Below, one piece after another: positions 39,864 through 54,800 of a stretch of 64,000 nucleotides of DNA. The stretch is taken from NCBI GenBank assembly GCA_934155265.1, contig CAKPGU010000008.1, forward strand, positions 11,195 to 75,194, read 5' to 3'. Source of the stretch: an uncultured Clostridia bacterium. GTDB taxonomy: Bacteria; Bacillota; Clostridia; TANB77; CAG-508. The notes beneath the pieces are model-generated. The model did not search any database. It was not told the origin of the DNA and worked only from the letters and a program-made list of their open reading frames with translations. Both the position numbers and the translations under genes were made by a program. Numbering within the stretch: position 1 is the first letter of the stretch; each line of letters opens with the position of its first letter.

Positions 39864-42800
39864 ATGTTAAAAGATAGAAAAAAAGACAAGAGTTTAAAAG
39901 TTAGAAATATAATAATGATATTCGTTGCCATAATTATAATTATGGGAATTTTTGTGAATGGAATTAATGAAATATATGGGATATATACAAAAGAGAAAGA
40001 GATAAAAACCATAGGGGTAGAAGACATAAAGCATATGAATGCTACAACAAGTATAGGTAATGGAACTATAAATCCGATATATAGACCAAAGTGGACCAAA
40101 GTTTCTAGTACGTTAAATACGGATGCGGAAACATTAAGCATTGTTGTAAAAGGAAATGCAAAGGAATCACAAACGGCAAATGGTGCAAACATAAATTATG
40201 ATAGTGAAGTAACTTCAAATTTAGCACCAAAAGATATAATGGTTTATATTGATGGAGAGCTAGATGGAGATACTAACAAAAATGGAGTTATAGATTCAGG
40301 AGAAACACCAAGCATAACTAAAGTAATATCAGATCCAAGTCCATCTGATACAAGCGAAGAAGTAACTCATACTATCACATTATCAAATTTTGGAGAAGCA
40401 CTAAGACAACAAGGCAAAGAGTTTACAGAGTGGAGTGGTAATATTGCAATAAAAATTGGAGGAAGAGGACAGGCAGAGAGTACATATGATACTAATGTTT
40501 TAACAGATAAATATGGAAACGAAAGCATGATGGAAACTGATCAAGATGGAACAGAAACAGATGGTAGTTGGATAAATGTAATTTTTAAAGATGGAAGTAT
40601 TGATCATAATGCTAGCGGAACAATGTTTGCCGATTTCGTTAAACCAGAATTTACATATGAATATGCAAATACAACAATAGACCATGGAACAAAAACAGTA
40701 AAATTAGTATTTGATATTACAGATAAATATTTTAATAAATCAATTTTAACAGCAGATAAAATAACAGTAAAAATAGGAGGAAAAGTTGCAGAGAATGCTA
40801 AAAAAGAATTAACTAAACTTTCTGATATTACAGCAACTGTAAATGGAACAACAAGTACAAAGATTGGAGAAAAATATCAATTGGTTGTTTCTGATTTAGA
40901 CCAAGGTGATGGTGGAGATTACAGTGGAATAATGACAGTAGCATTTCCTGAAAAAGTTGCAAATGATAAATCAGGTAATTGGAACCTTGCAAAAACAATA
41001 ACAGTTGGTATAGATGATCCAACAACAGGTGATGGAGATAATACAGGAGTAATTGTTGATGTTGTAGATCCAGTATGGAAAACAGAAAATATCAGTATAG
41101 ATGGAACAACAAAAACAGTAAAAGTTGACTTAATCGCAACAGATAAGTATTTAACAGGAGTATCAAACAGCACATTAACAATTAATGATATAACATTATC
41201 AGTAGATGGTGATACAAATGCAAATTCAGTAATCACAAAATCACTAAGTACACCAACATTCTCTACAAACGTTACAACAGGGCTACAAGAAATTAAATAT
41301 ACATTAACATTATCAACATGGGAACAAGCAGAATTACAATCTGACAAATCATTCCTAGAATGGAGTGGTACAACAAAGATTACAATTGCAGCTGGAACAA
41401 TTACAGACGATCAGTCAGGAGCAACAGAAGGTAGAGTTGATGGAAAACACAATACAAGTAAAGAACAATCATTTACATTAGGACATGTGGATTTCATAAA
41501 ACCAAGAATAGAAATTGTATCAACATCAAGAGATGCAACAGCAAAAACTGAAACAATAATATTTAATGTAATCGATAAATACCTAGATACATCAAAAGAA
41601 ATAGCAGAAAGTGAAATAAATGTATTTGTTGATAAAGAAGCAACAACAGGAATTACAAAAAAACTAACAAGAGTAACAGCAAATGATAAATCAGCAACAA
41701 TAAACGGAAAATCACAAGTAGTATTACAACAATATCAATTAGTTTTATCAGATTTTGAACAATCAAGAACAACAATTGATGAAGCTAAAAACTTTGTAGA
41801 TTGGAGTGGTACAGTTTCAATAGATGTAACAGAAGGTGCTGTACAAGACCAAGGAAGTAAGGCAGAAGGTTCAACAGCAGATAACAGCACTTCTGCAAAT
41901 AAAAATGATACAACAACAATAAATGCAGACTATGTAGACGTTATCCAACCAAAGGTAACATATCAATATGTTACAGGAGATATAAACTATAATACAAAAA
42001 CATTTACAATGAAGTTTGACATTACAGATAAATATTTTGCAGATAGTACATTGGCAACTGAATATGCAAATGCAACAACAGATGATGCTAAACTTGCAGT
42101 TCTACAAAAATACTTAACAATTAAAGTTGATGGAGAAGATATAACAAATGAAAGTGATGTAACTAAAAAAATAGTTGCTATTGAAGACGTAAAAGCAACT
42201 AAAGCAATAAATAAAACAGTAAATGGAACAGTACAAACAGGTTTAACAAATCAACTTATAGGAAAGAGATTTACATTGGAAATATCTCAATTACAACAAG
42301 ATTTAGTTGATGTAAAGGATGAATATTTAGATTACAGTGGTGTTATTACAGTAGCAGTAAAAGCTGGTTCAGCAACAGATAAGGGACCTACTGGAGATGG
42401 AACAAATGCAAATGAAAATATTACAACAACAATGACATCTGGTGTAGATATTCCAGGAGGAACAGGAAATGGAACAGTAGTTGACGTTGTTGACCCTATT
42501 TGGGAAGTAGCGGGAACTGCAACAGCACAACCTGCTAAACAAACAGCATCTATTCCGGTAAAAGGAACTGATAAATATTTAAAAACAATTGGATTAACTT
42601 CAAATGACATAATTGTAGAAGTAAATGGAGAAGTTAAAACAGCAGCAGATGGCATTACAGTAACAGTAACAGAAGATACATCAGCAGCATTAACATATGG
42701 AAAGCAATATACAATCAAAGTTGATGGATATTCTAAAGAGGCATATCAAGTAAATGTAACATTAAGAGAAGGATTGATAGTTGATGAATCTGGAAACAAG

Positions 42801-45800
42801 AGTAAAGAAACATCATTTATATTATTTAGTAGTTTAAAAGAAACTTCAACAGAAACAGATGCTACGAGCCCATTCTTAGGAAATTCAAAAATTCAAAGAC
42901 AAAAGATTGAAAAAATAATTTTCCAAGATAATCTAGATGGAATAAATGATACAAGATGGGATGTTACACAAATACAAGATCAATCAATCTGGGGATGGTA
43001 TACAACTGATGCTACAACAGGAAATTATACAGTGTATATTGGTAGCTACATTATTATGAATACTAATGTAAACTCAAGTTACTTATTCTCTTACATTGGT
43101 TACGACCCAACTTGTAAAGTTACTGGAGATACAGAAGCAACAGATGGAACTCAAAAACCTTTGATTGAAAAATTAGATTTATTACATGTTGATGGTACAA
43201 ATAATATGACTGGAATGTTCAGATACTTTGGATATTCAACAATGAAAAGCTTAGACTTAGGAAGTGCATTTGAAACAGGTAATGTAACTAATATGAATCG
43301 TATGTTTGAATTTGCTGGAAATACAGCAATGGTTAGTTTAGAATTAGGAAGTAAATTTGAAACAAATAATGTAACAAACATGTCAGGAATGTTTGATTCT
43401 ACTGGAGAAACAGCAATGACAAGTTTAGACTTAGGAGATAAATTTGATACAAGTAAAGTTGTAAACATGTCAGCTATGTTTTCAAACTGTGGAAAAATAG
43501 CAATGACAGATTTGAACTTAGGAGATTTATTTGATACAAGCAATGTAGAAGAGATGCAAAATATGTTTGCTAATTGTGGAAAAACAGCAATGACAAGTTT
43601 AAACTTAGGAGATAAATTTGATACAAGTAATGTTACTAATATGGGATATATGTTTGATTCTACTGGATATACAGCAATGACTTCATTAGACTTAGGAGAT
43701 AAATTTTATACAACAAAAGTAACCAACATGCAAAACATGTTCTATCTAACTGGATATAATGCGATGGTTGCATTAGACTTAGGACCATTATTTACTCAAA
43801 TAGCTAATTCAAATGCAAATATGTTCACAAACACAGGAAAATCAGGAGCAAAAATATATGCACCAGAATCAATATTCAGTGATGAAAATAACTTCAAACT
43901 AAGCACAAGTTCAAGTACAACAATAAATTATGTAAGAGGAACAATCAATCCAATATACAAACCAGAATTAACAAAAGTATCAAGCACACTAGACACAACA
44001 GATGCAAACAATCCATCAATGACAGTAGTAGTAAAAGGTAATGCAAACAAAGTTCAAGAAATAAATGGAGTAAAAATCAATTATCAAAGTGATGTAGTAA
44101 ACAAACTAACAGCAAATGACATCACAGTATATGTAAATGGAGAAAAAGCAGACAGTATAACAAAACAATTAGTAAGTGCAACAACAAGTACAAATTCAAC
44201 AACAGGAAAAACAGAATTAACATATACAATAAAACTTACAAATTTTGACCAAGGAATAAGACAAAAAGATGCAGAAGGAAACATCAAAAAATTCAATGAA
44301 TGGAGTGGAAATATATCATTACAATTTGCAAAAGGCAAATTAAAAGATATGTATGGAACTCAAGTAAATTCTAATGGAGAATTAGAATTTATAGAAGGAA
44401 ATGGCAACTTGGCAGAATATGTAGATTCATCAAACACAACACAAAAAATACTTGTTGGAGAAGACAAGTTATATGATGCAAATACAACTGGAAAAATGTT
44501 TGTAGATACAATAAATCCAGAATTTACATATGAATATGCAGAAACAGTAGTAGATCATGGAACAAAAACTGTAACAGTAATATTTGATGTAGCAGATAAA
44601 TATTTTAATACATCAGCACTTACAACAGATACTAATGCAGAAAAAATTGGAATAGAAATTGGTGGAGAAACACCAACAGAAGCAACAAAAACACTTACAA
44701 AAATATCTGATTTAACAGCAACAGTAAATGGAGTTACAGATACAAAAGTAGGGGAAAGATATCAATTAGTAATAACGAACTTAGATCAAGGGGATGGAAG
44801 TCAATACAGTGGAGTTATGAAGATGGCTTTCCCTGCAGATATAATAACAGACAAATCTGGAAATAAAAATATAGCAAAAACAATTACAATAGGAATTGAC
44901 GAGCCATCAACAGATGATGGACATAACAATGAAGAAATTGTTGACGTTGTAGATCCAGCTTGGAAAGTAGAAAATATAAATATAGACAATGCCAATAAAA
45001 AAGTAACAGCAGAATTAATTGCAACAGATAAATATTTAACAGGTATTGCAAATAGCACATTGACAACAGATAATATAACAGTAGAAGTTGATGGAGATAC
45101 AAATGCAAATACAGTAATAACAAAAACTTTAAGTGCACCAACATTCTCAACAAATGAAACAACAGGATTAAAAGAAATCAAATATACATTAACATTATCA
45201 AATTGGGAAGAAGCATCAAAGCAAGCAGATAAGAGTTACTTGGAATATAGTGGTACAACAAAGATTACAATTGCAAAAGAGGTTGTAACAGACCAATATA
45301 CAAATAAGAATAAAGAGCAGTCATTTACATTAGGACATGTAGACTTTATAAAACCAAGAATAGAAAAAGTTTCATCTGTAATTGATGCAACAGCAAAAAC
45401 AGAAACAATAACATTTGATGTAATTGATAAATATTTAGATACATCAAAATTATTAACAGCAGATAATATTAAAGTATTTGTAGATGGAGAAGAAGTAACA
45501 ACATTAACAAAATCATTAACAAGAGTAATTGCAAATGATACATCAGTATCACAACAATATCAATTAGTTTTATCAGATTTTGAAAAATCAAGAAATGATA
45601 AGAATTATAAAGATTGGAGTGGTACAGTAACAATAGAGATTGCTGAAAATGTAGTAAAAGATATGGTAATAACATCAGATACAAATACATCAGGAGGAAA
45701 CACAAATGACATAACAACATTAAAAGGTAATTTTGCAGATTTTATTGCACCAGACTTAAAATATGTACATCAAGATACGGATATAAACAAAACAGGAAAA

Positions 45801-48800
45801 ACATATACTATGACATTTACAGTAACAGATAAATATTACAGAACTGGAAAGCTAACATTAGATGATTTAGTTGTTAAGATGCAAAATGGCCAACTAGATT
45901 CAAGTGGAAATGAAATAATTTATAACTTGAAAGATGAGCCAGTAACAATGTCATTAAATGCAGAAAATTTATATGCATCAAATGTACCAATTACAAATGC
46001 ATCAGGAAATGTTGAAACAGCTACAGAGGTGCTAATTGGTCATACATATAAATTAACGATATCTAACTTAGAACAATTGGAAGTGAAGACAGGAAATACA
46101 ACAGCAGATTACAGTGGTATTATCACAGTTGCAGTAGCAGGAAACAAAGTATTAGATAAAGGACCAGAAGGAAATAATACTAATGCTAATGGAAATATTG
46201 CAAAAACGATAACATCAGGAGTAAATATTCCAGGTGGAACATTGCCAGATGACGCAAAAGCAGTTGACGTTGTCAATCCAATATGGGAGAGGATAAGTTC
46301 ATCAGCAAGTGCAATTGATCCAGCAAATAAAGAATCATCAACAGCAACAATTAAGTTTAAAGGTACAGATACATATTTTGCAAGCAGTAATTTAACTGCA
46401 GATAAGATTAAAGTACTTGTAAATGGAACAGAAGCTTCAGAAATTTCAAAAACTTTAAGTACAGAGACTGCATTGACAGAAGAAAGAAAAGATTTTGGAA
46501 AAACAACTACAACAACTAAACAATATGGCGTTGAATATACATTAACACTTACAGGATTTGCACAAGATGCAGATCAAGTTAAGGTACAGATACAAGAAGG
46601 AACACTTACAGATGAATCTGGAAATAGTAGTAAAACTACTGAAATGATTGTTTATAATACATTAAAGAAAGCATATACAGGTACATATGAAGACGAAAAA
46701 ATTGGTGAAGGTACAGGATTTTTAGGTAATCAGTCATATCCAGTAATAAGAGGTAATATTGATAATATAACATTTACAGATAGTATTCCAGCAGATGTTG
46801 GATATGATGAAACAACTCAAGAATATAAAAATGAAACAACATGGGATGTATCTGCAATTGGTGATAATTCAATTCTTGCATGGTATACAACAAATGCTAA
46901 TGGAAGTATAAAAGTATATATTGGTAGTGATGACGAAATATTTGCTAACCAAGATTCAACAGGATTATTTGCATATATAGGATATAATGAAAGATGTACA
47001 TCAACAGAAACAATTACAAATATTGGATTACTAAATGTTACAGGTGTAACAAATATGCGTAGAATGTTTGAAGATACAGGCTATAATGCAATGACAAAAC
47101 TAGATTTGGGTAGTAAGTTTGACACAAGTAATGTAACAGATATGTCTAGAATGTTTGAAGATACAGGCTATAATGCAATGACTAAACTAGATTTGGGTAG
47201 TAAGTTTGACACAAGTAATGTAACAAATATGAATAATATGTTTGCTAGTACAGGATATACAGCAATGACAACATTTAATTTAGGTGATAACTTTAATACA
47301 AATAAAGTAACTGATATGACTGGAATGTTTTTTGAAACAGGATATACAGCGATGACAAGTTTAGACTTAGGAGATAAATTTGATACAAGCAATGTAACAG
47401 ATATGACATGTATGTTTAAAGAAACAGGATATACAGCAATGACAAGTTTAGACTTAGGAAAAAAATTTAATACAGGAAATGTAACAGATATGTTTGACAT
47501 GTTTGATCAATGTGGATATACAGCAATGACAAGTTTGAACTTGGGTGAAGAATTTGATACAAAAAATGTAACAAATATGGAGGCGATGTTTACAGGTACA
47601 GGATATACAGCACTAACGAGTTTGGAATTAGGAAAGATGTTTGATACAAGTAAAGTTACTAGTATGGTAGGCATGTTCCATAGTTGTGGATATGAATCAT
47701 TAACAAGTTTAAAATTAGGAGAAAAATTTAATACAGAAAATGTAACTGATATGAATAGTATGTTTTATGAAACAGGACATACAGCAATGACAAGTTTGAA
47801 TTTAGGTGAAAAGTTTGATACTAGAAGTGTAGAAAGAATGGATGATATGTTTGAAGAGTGTGGAACTACAGCAATGACAACTTTAGACTTAGGACCAGCA
47901 TTCACAAAAATAGCAGATACAAATACAGATATGTTTACAAATACAGGAAAATCAGGAGCAGTAATAAATGCACCAGAATCAATATATAAAAATCAAACTT
48001 CGTTTAAACTAAGCAGTTCAGATACAAATACAACTGCTGGAACGATAGCAGTATCAGCAGGAAGAACAGTAAATCCTAAATATAGACCAGAATGGACAGT
48101 AACAGGAACAACTATAGACACTGAAAATAAGGCATTAAAAATAAATATAAAAGGAGCAACAAATACAAGTAACTATACAAGTAATGTAACAACAGCATTA
48201 AAAAATAGTGACATTTCAGTATGGATAGATGGAACAGAATTAAAAGCTGTAAGTAAAGAAATATCAGCTGTAAGTCCAGCAACAGCAGAAACTATAACAC
48301 ATACGATAACACTAACAAACTTTGAAGAAGATGCAAGACAAAGTGGAAAGAACTACAAAGAATGGAGTGGAAATATAACACTAAAAATAGGCGGAAGAGG
48401 AGAGTCAACAGATACATATACAAAAAATGTATTGATAGATAGTTATGGAAACCAAAGCATGTCTGAAACAGATCAGTCAGGAACATGGGTAGAAGTAAAC
48501 TTTAAAGATACAACAACATCCTCAACAAATACAGCAGGAAAATTATTTGCAGACTTTATAAAACCAGAATTCACATATATATATTCAGACGGAAACATAA
48601 ATCACACAGACAAAACACTAACAGTAGAATTCTCTGTAGCAGACAAATATTTTAATAGCTCAACATTATTAGACAATGTAGACAACATAGCAATAAAATT
48701 ATTAGACACAGATGCAACAATACCAAATGAAAAAATAACAAAAGAGCTAACAAAGGTTGAAGACATAACGAAAGACATAGATGGAGACGGAGAAGAAGAA

Positions 48801-51800
48801 ACAATTGGAGAAAAATACAAATTAGTAATAAGTGGTTTACAGCAACCAATAGAGGATGGAAAATATAGAGACTACAGTGGACCAATGAGCATATCCATCC
48901 CCGCAGGGGTTGCATCTGATAACTCAGGAAACAAGAGTATTGCTACAACAATAACGATAGGAGTAAATGAACCAGGTGGAAACACAGGAAACCAAGAAAT
49001 AGTCGATGTTGTATCACCAGCATGGTCAATAGCAAGTGTAAATCCAGATACAGGAGTTATAAAAATAAGAGTTACAGATAAATATTTAACAAAAGCATCA
49101 AGTAAATTTGAATTAACAAAAGACGACATAAAAATAGTTGTAAATGGTGAAATATCAACAGCAATCGTAAAAACGTTGGATGGACCAACAGAAATAACAG
49201 CAAATAAAGAATATGAATATACATTAACATTATCAAATTTAGTACCATCAGGAGGAGGATATACAGAATTTACACCAACAGAACCAATAATAGGTGGAAC
49301 AGCAAAATATAGAAATGAAAATGGTGGAGACATTGTACTAAGAATGTTACCTGGTACAGTAACAGATCAATATGGAAATGCAACAGAAGAACAAGATTTG
49401 TCAATAGGAAATGTAGACGTAACAAGTCCAGAAATTTATTATGTTCAAAAGACTGGGGATATAGAAAATAATAAAGAAACAATAATATTTAACGTAACAG
49501 ATAAGAACTATGATGAAAGCAATCCAATAACAGTTGATGAAATGACATTATGGATAGATGGAACACAAGTTGATAGTCAAGTTACAAAAGAAATTACTAA
49601 TGCAGTTGCAATAAAAACACCAATTAATGGTAAAACAAGAGTTGTAGGACATCAATATACACTAGAAATAGGCAGTATAGTAGAAACTAACCAAGAATTT
49701 ATAAATTCAAATAGAGCATATAGAGAATTAAGTGGAACATTAGAAATAAAAATAGATAAAAATGCAGCTTCAGACTTAAGAGGAAATGCAATTAATGATG
49801 AAACAACAACAATAACTGATACAACAGATTTAATAAGACCAGAAGTAAAATATCAATTTGCAACATCAAATATAGATAAAACAGATAAAACATTTACAAT
49901 GGTATTTGAAATTGTAGATAAATATTACAAAGAGAATCTGCAAGAAGAATTGAAACTTAGTGATTTGAAAATTAATATAGATGGAAAAGAACCTAACAGG
50001 AATGAAGTGACAAAAAGCTTAAATATAGAAAATGTATCAGCAACAGTAAATGGAGCAGATAAAGTTATAGGAAAACGTTATACATTGAAATTATCAAACT
50101 TAGAGCAATTACAAGTAAAAGATGGAGATAATTATCTAGATTATAGTGGTGTAATAACAGTAGGAATACCAGCAGATAAAATGGCAGATGAAACAGGAAA
50201 TAAAAATATAGCTACCACAATAACATCAGGAGTTAATATACCAGGAGGAACAGGAGCAGGACAAGTAGTAGACGTAGTAGCACCATTAATAGAAAAAGAA
50301 AGTTCATCAGCAGATGCAATAAATAAAACAGCAACATTGAAATTTAAGGTAACAGATAAATACTTTAAAGAAAGTACAATAACAGAAGATAATATAAAAG
50401 TACTTGTAAATGGAACAGAGACAACAAGTGGAATAACAAAGACATTGACAAGTACAGAATTGAAAGAAGATAGAGTTTCAGGAGAAACAACAACACAAGT
50501 ACAATATGGAGTTGAATATGAATTAACTGTAACAGGATTTGAAACAGATGTAAATCAAGTTAAAGTTCAAATTCCAGAAGGTCTTGTAACTGATGATTAT
50601 GGTAATGGTAATAAGGTTACTGAAATGACTCTTTATAATACATTAAGAAGTACAGCAGAAGAAAAGAATGATTATTCTGGATTCTTAGGAAATACTAACA
50701 TAGAAAGACAGAACATTGACAATATAACATTTGTAAATGGAATTTCGAATGCAAATGATACAAAATGGGATGTATCAGCAGTAGGAGATAATTCAATACT
50801 TGCATGGTATACAACAAACGATAATGGAAGTATAAAAGTTTACATTGGTAGTGATGATGAGATATTTGGAAATTATGATTCAAGTTATTTATTGGCATAT
50901 ATAGGAAAATCTAGCATATGTACTTCAACAGAAGTAATTAGTAATATTAATTTATTGAATGTTGATAGTGTAACAGATATGGAAGGATTGTTTAAAGAAA
51001 CAGGATATCGATCAATGACAAGCTTAGATTTAGGAGAAAAATTTGATACGAGTAATGTAACAGATATGACAAGGATGTTTATGGATACAGGATACATAGC
51101 AATGACAAAGTTGAGATTGGGAGATAAATTTAATACAAGCAATGTAACAGATATGAGCAGAATGTTTTCGGGAACAGGATATACAGCAATGACAAATCTA
51201 AACTTAGGAGATAAATTCGATACAAGTAATGTAACAGATATGTCACTTATGTTCCAAGGGACAGGAGAAAAAGCGATGACAAGTTTAAACTTAGGAGACA
51301 AATTTGATACAAGTAATGTAACAGATATGTCATTTATGTTCATTTCGACGGGATATAAAGCAATGACAAGTTTAGACTTAGGAGATAAATTTAATACAAG
51401 CAATGTAACAGATATGAGCAGTATGTTTTCGGGAACAGGATATACAGCGATGACAAGTTTAGACTTAGGAGATAAATTTGATACAAGTAAAGTAACAAAT
51501 ATGAGCAATATGTTTGATTATACTGGAGAGAAGGCAATGACAAGTCTGAACTTGGGAGATAAGTTTGATACAAGTAATGTAACTAAGATGTCTGCTATGT
51601 TCAGGAGAACAGGATATACAGCAATGACAAGTTTAGACTTAAGAGATAAATTTGATACAAGTAATGTAACTGATATGAATGGTATGTTTTATGAGACAGG
51701 ATATAAAGCAATGATAAGCTTAGACTTAGGAGATAGATTTGATACAAGTAATGTAACAATTATGAGTTGGATGTTTGTTAGAACAGGATATACAGCAATG

Positions 51801-54800
51801 ACAAGTTTAGACTTAGGAGATAAATTTTATACAAGCAATGTGACAGCTATGGACGATATGTTTAAAGAAACAGGATATACAGCAATGACAAGTTTAGATT
51901 TAGGACCAGCATTTTCAAAAATAATAGAAGGGAATATTGAGTATGGAAGAAAAAAAGATGCGTTTTCAGACACAGGAAAAGAAAACGAAATCACAATCTA
52001 TGCATCAGAGCAAATCTACTTAGACAGAAACAACTTCAAATTAGACACAAACGCAACAGACTCAGCAATAGAATTTACAAGAGGAACGATAAATCCAAAA
52101 TACAGAACAGAATGGACAAAAGAAACATCAACAATAAGTAAAGCAAACAAAAACATTGCAATAACACTAAGAGGAAGAACAAATGCAGAAGCAGGAGTAG
52201 ACTTCACAAGTAATGTAACAAGTACATTAACAGCAGACAACATACATGTATACTTTAATGGAGAAGAAGCAACAACAATAACAAAATCACTTGCGACACC
52301 TACAACAGCAATAAATGCAGTAACAGGAGCAAATGATGTATTACAAGTATTAACATTAGCAGACATAGAAGAAGCAGCAAGACAACAAGGAAAAGACTAC
52401 AAAGAATGGAGTGGTAACATTTCATTAAAAATAGACAAAAAGACATTAACAGATGACACCTACAAAAATCAAAACTTACAAGCAATAGATACAACTGGAG
52501 AAATGGTTGATATTGAACTAAAAGATACAGCAGTAGATAAGAATACAGATGGAACAATGTTTACAGACTATATTAATCCAGAATTCACATATATATATTC
52601 AGACGGAAATATAAATTATACAGACAAAACACTAACAGTAGAATTCTCTATAACAGATAAATATTTTGATAGCTCAACATTGTTAGATAATATAGACAAC
52701 ATAGCAGTTAAACTAATAGACACAGATCCAAATGTAACAATACCAAATGAAAAAATAACAAAAGAGCTAACCAAAACAGAAGACATAAATAAAGACATAG
52801 ACGGAGACGGAAATGAAGAAAAAATTGGAGAAAAATACAAATTAGTAATAAAAGGATTAGAGCAACAAACTGCGGATGGAGAATATAAAGACTACAGTGG
52901 ACCAATGAGCATATCCATCCCCGCAGGGGTTGCAAAAGATAAGTCTGCAAACGAAAATATAGCAACAACAATAACAATAGGAGTAAATGAACCAGGTGGA
53001 AATACAGACGACCAAGTAACAGTTGATGTGGTTGATCCATTATGGAAAATAGACAATATCAATATAGACAACGCAAACAAGAAAGTTACAGTTGATTTAA
53101 TAGGTACAGATAAATACTATGCAAGCAATAGCTTAACAACAGATAGCATTAAAGTATCAATAGATGGAGAAGATATAACAACAACAGAAAATGTTCAAAA
53201 ATCATTAAGTATAGCAGAACCACTTACAGAAACAAGAAATGGTCAAACAGTAACATATGGTGTTAAATACACATTAACATTATCAAACTGGGAAGAAGCA
53301 GAAAAACAAACTGGAAAACAATTCTTAGAATGGAGTGGTACAACAAAGATTGAGATTGCAGCAGATACACTAAAAGATGAGTCAAACAACACAAGTAATA
53401 AACAAGAATTTACATTAGGACATGTAGACTTTATCAAACCAAGAATAGAAAAAGTATCATCAACAAGAGATACAACAGCAAAAACAGAAACAATAGTATT
53501 TAATGTAATTGATAAATATCTAGACACAACAAAATTATTAACAGCAGATAATATTAAAGTTTTGGTAGATGGAGAAGAAGCAACAAACTTAACAAAATCA
53601 TTAACAAGAGTAACAGCAAATGATGTATCAGCAGTAATAAATGGTTCATCACAAGTAGTATCACAACAATATCAATTAGTAATATCTGACTTCGAAAAAG
53701 TAAGAAATGCTAATGAATACAAAGATTGGAGTGGTACAGTAACAATAGAAGTTGCAACAAATGTAGTAAAAGATAAAGAAATAGAATCAGAATCAAATAC
53801 ATCAGGGGGAAATACAAGTGATGTAACAACATTAAAAGGAGATTTTGTAGACTTTATCAAACCAGATTTGAAATATGTACATCAATCAGCAGATATCGAT
53901 AAAGATGGAAAATCATACACAATGACATTTACAGTAACTGATAAATATTACAGAACTGGAAAACTAACATTAGATGATTTAGTTGTTAAGATGCAAAATG
54001 GTCAATTAGATTCAAGTGGAAATGAAATAATTTACAATTTGAAAGATGAGCCAGTAACAATGTCATTACAAGATACAGAGTTAAGAGCATCAAATGTACC
54101 AATTACAAATACATCTGGAAATATTGAAACAGTTGCAAGCTTACTAATTGGACATACTTACCAATTAACAATTTCTAATTTAGAACAATTAGAAAGAAAA
54201 GTAGGACTAACAACAGCTGATTATAGTGGTATTATTACAGTTGCAGTAGCTGGAGATAAAGAACTTGATAGAGGACCAGCAGGAGATAATGCAAATTCAA
54301 ATGGAAATATTGCAACAACAATAACATCAGGTGTAAATATTCCAGGAGGAATATCACCAGATGATGCAAAAGTAGTAGACGTAGTAGACCCAATATGGGA
54401 GAAGATAAGCTCATCAGCAAGTGCAATAGATCCAGCAAATAAAGCATCTTCAACAGCAACAGTTAAGTTTAAAGGTACAGATACATATTTTGCAAGTAGC
54501 AATTTAACTGTTGATAAGATAAAAGTATTTGTAAATGGAACAGAAGTAACATCAGGAATTTCAAAAGCTTTAAGTACAGCGACAGCATTAACAGAAGAAA
54601 GAAAAGACTTTGGAAAAACAACTACAACAACTAAACAATATGGCGTTGAATATACATTAACTCTTACAGGATTTGCACAAGATGCAAACCAAGTAAAAAT
54701 TCAATTACCAGCCGGAACTATCACAGATGAAAGTGGAAATGGCAACAAAGTTACTGAGATGCTACTTTATAATACATTGATAAGTACAGCAAAAGAAGGG

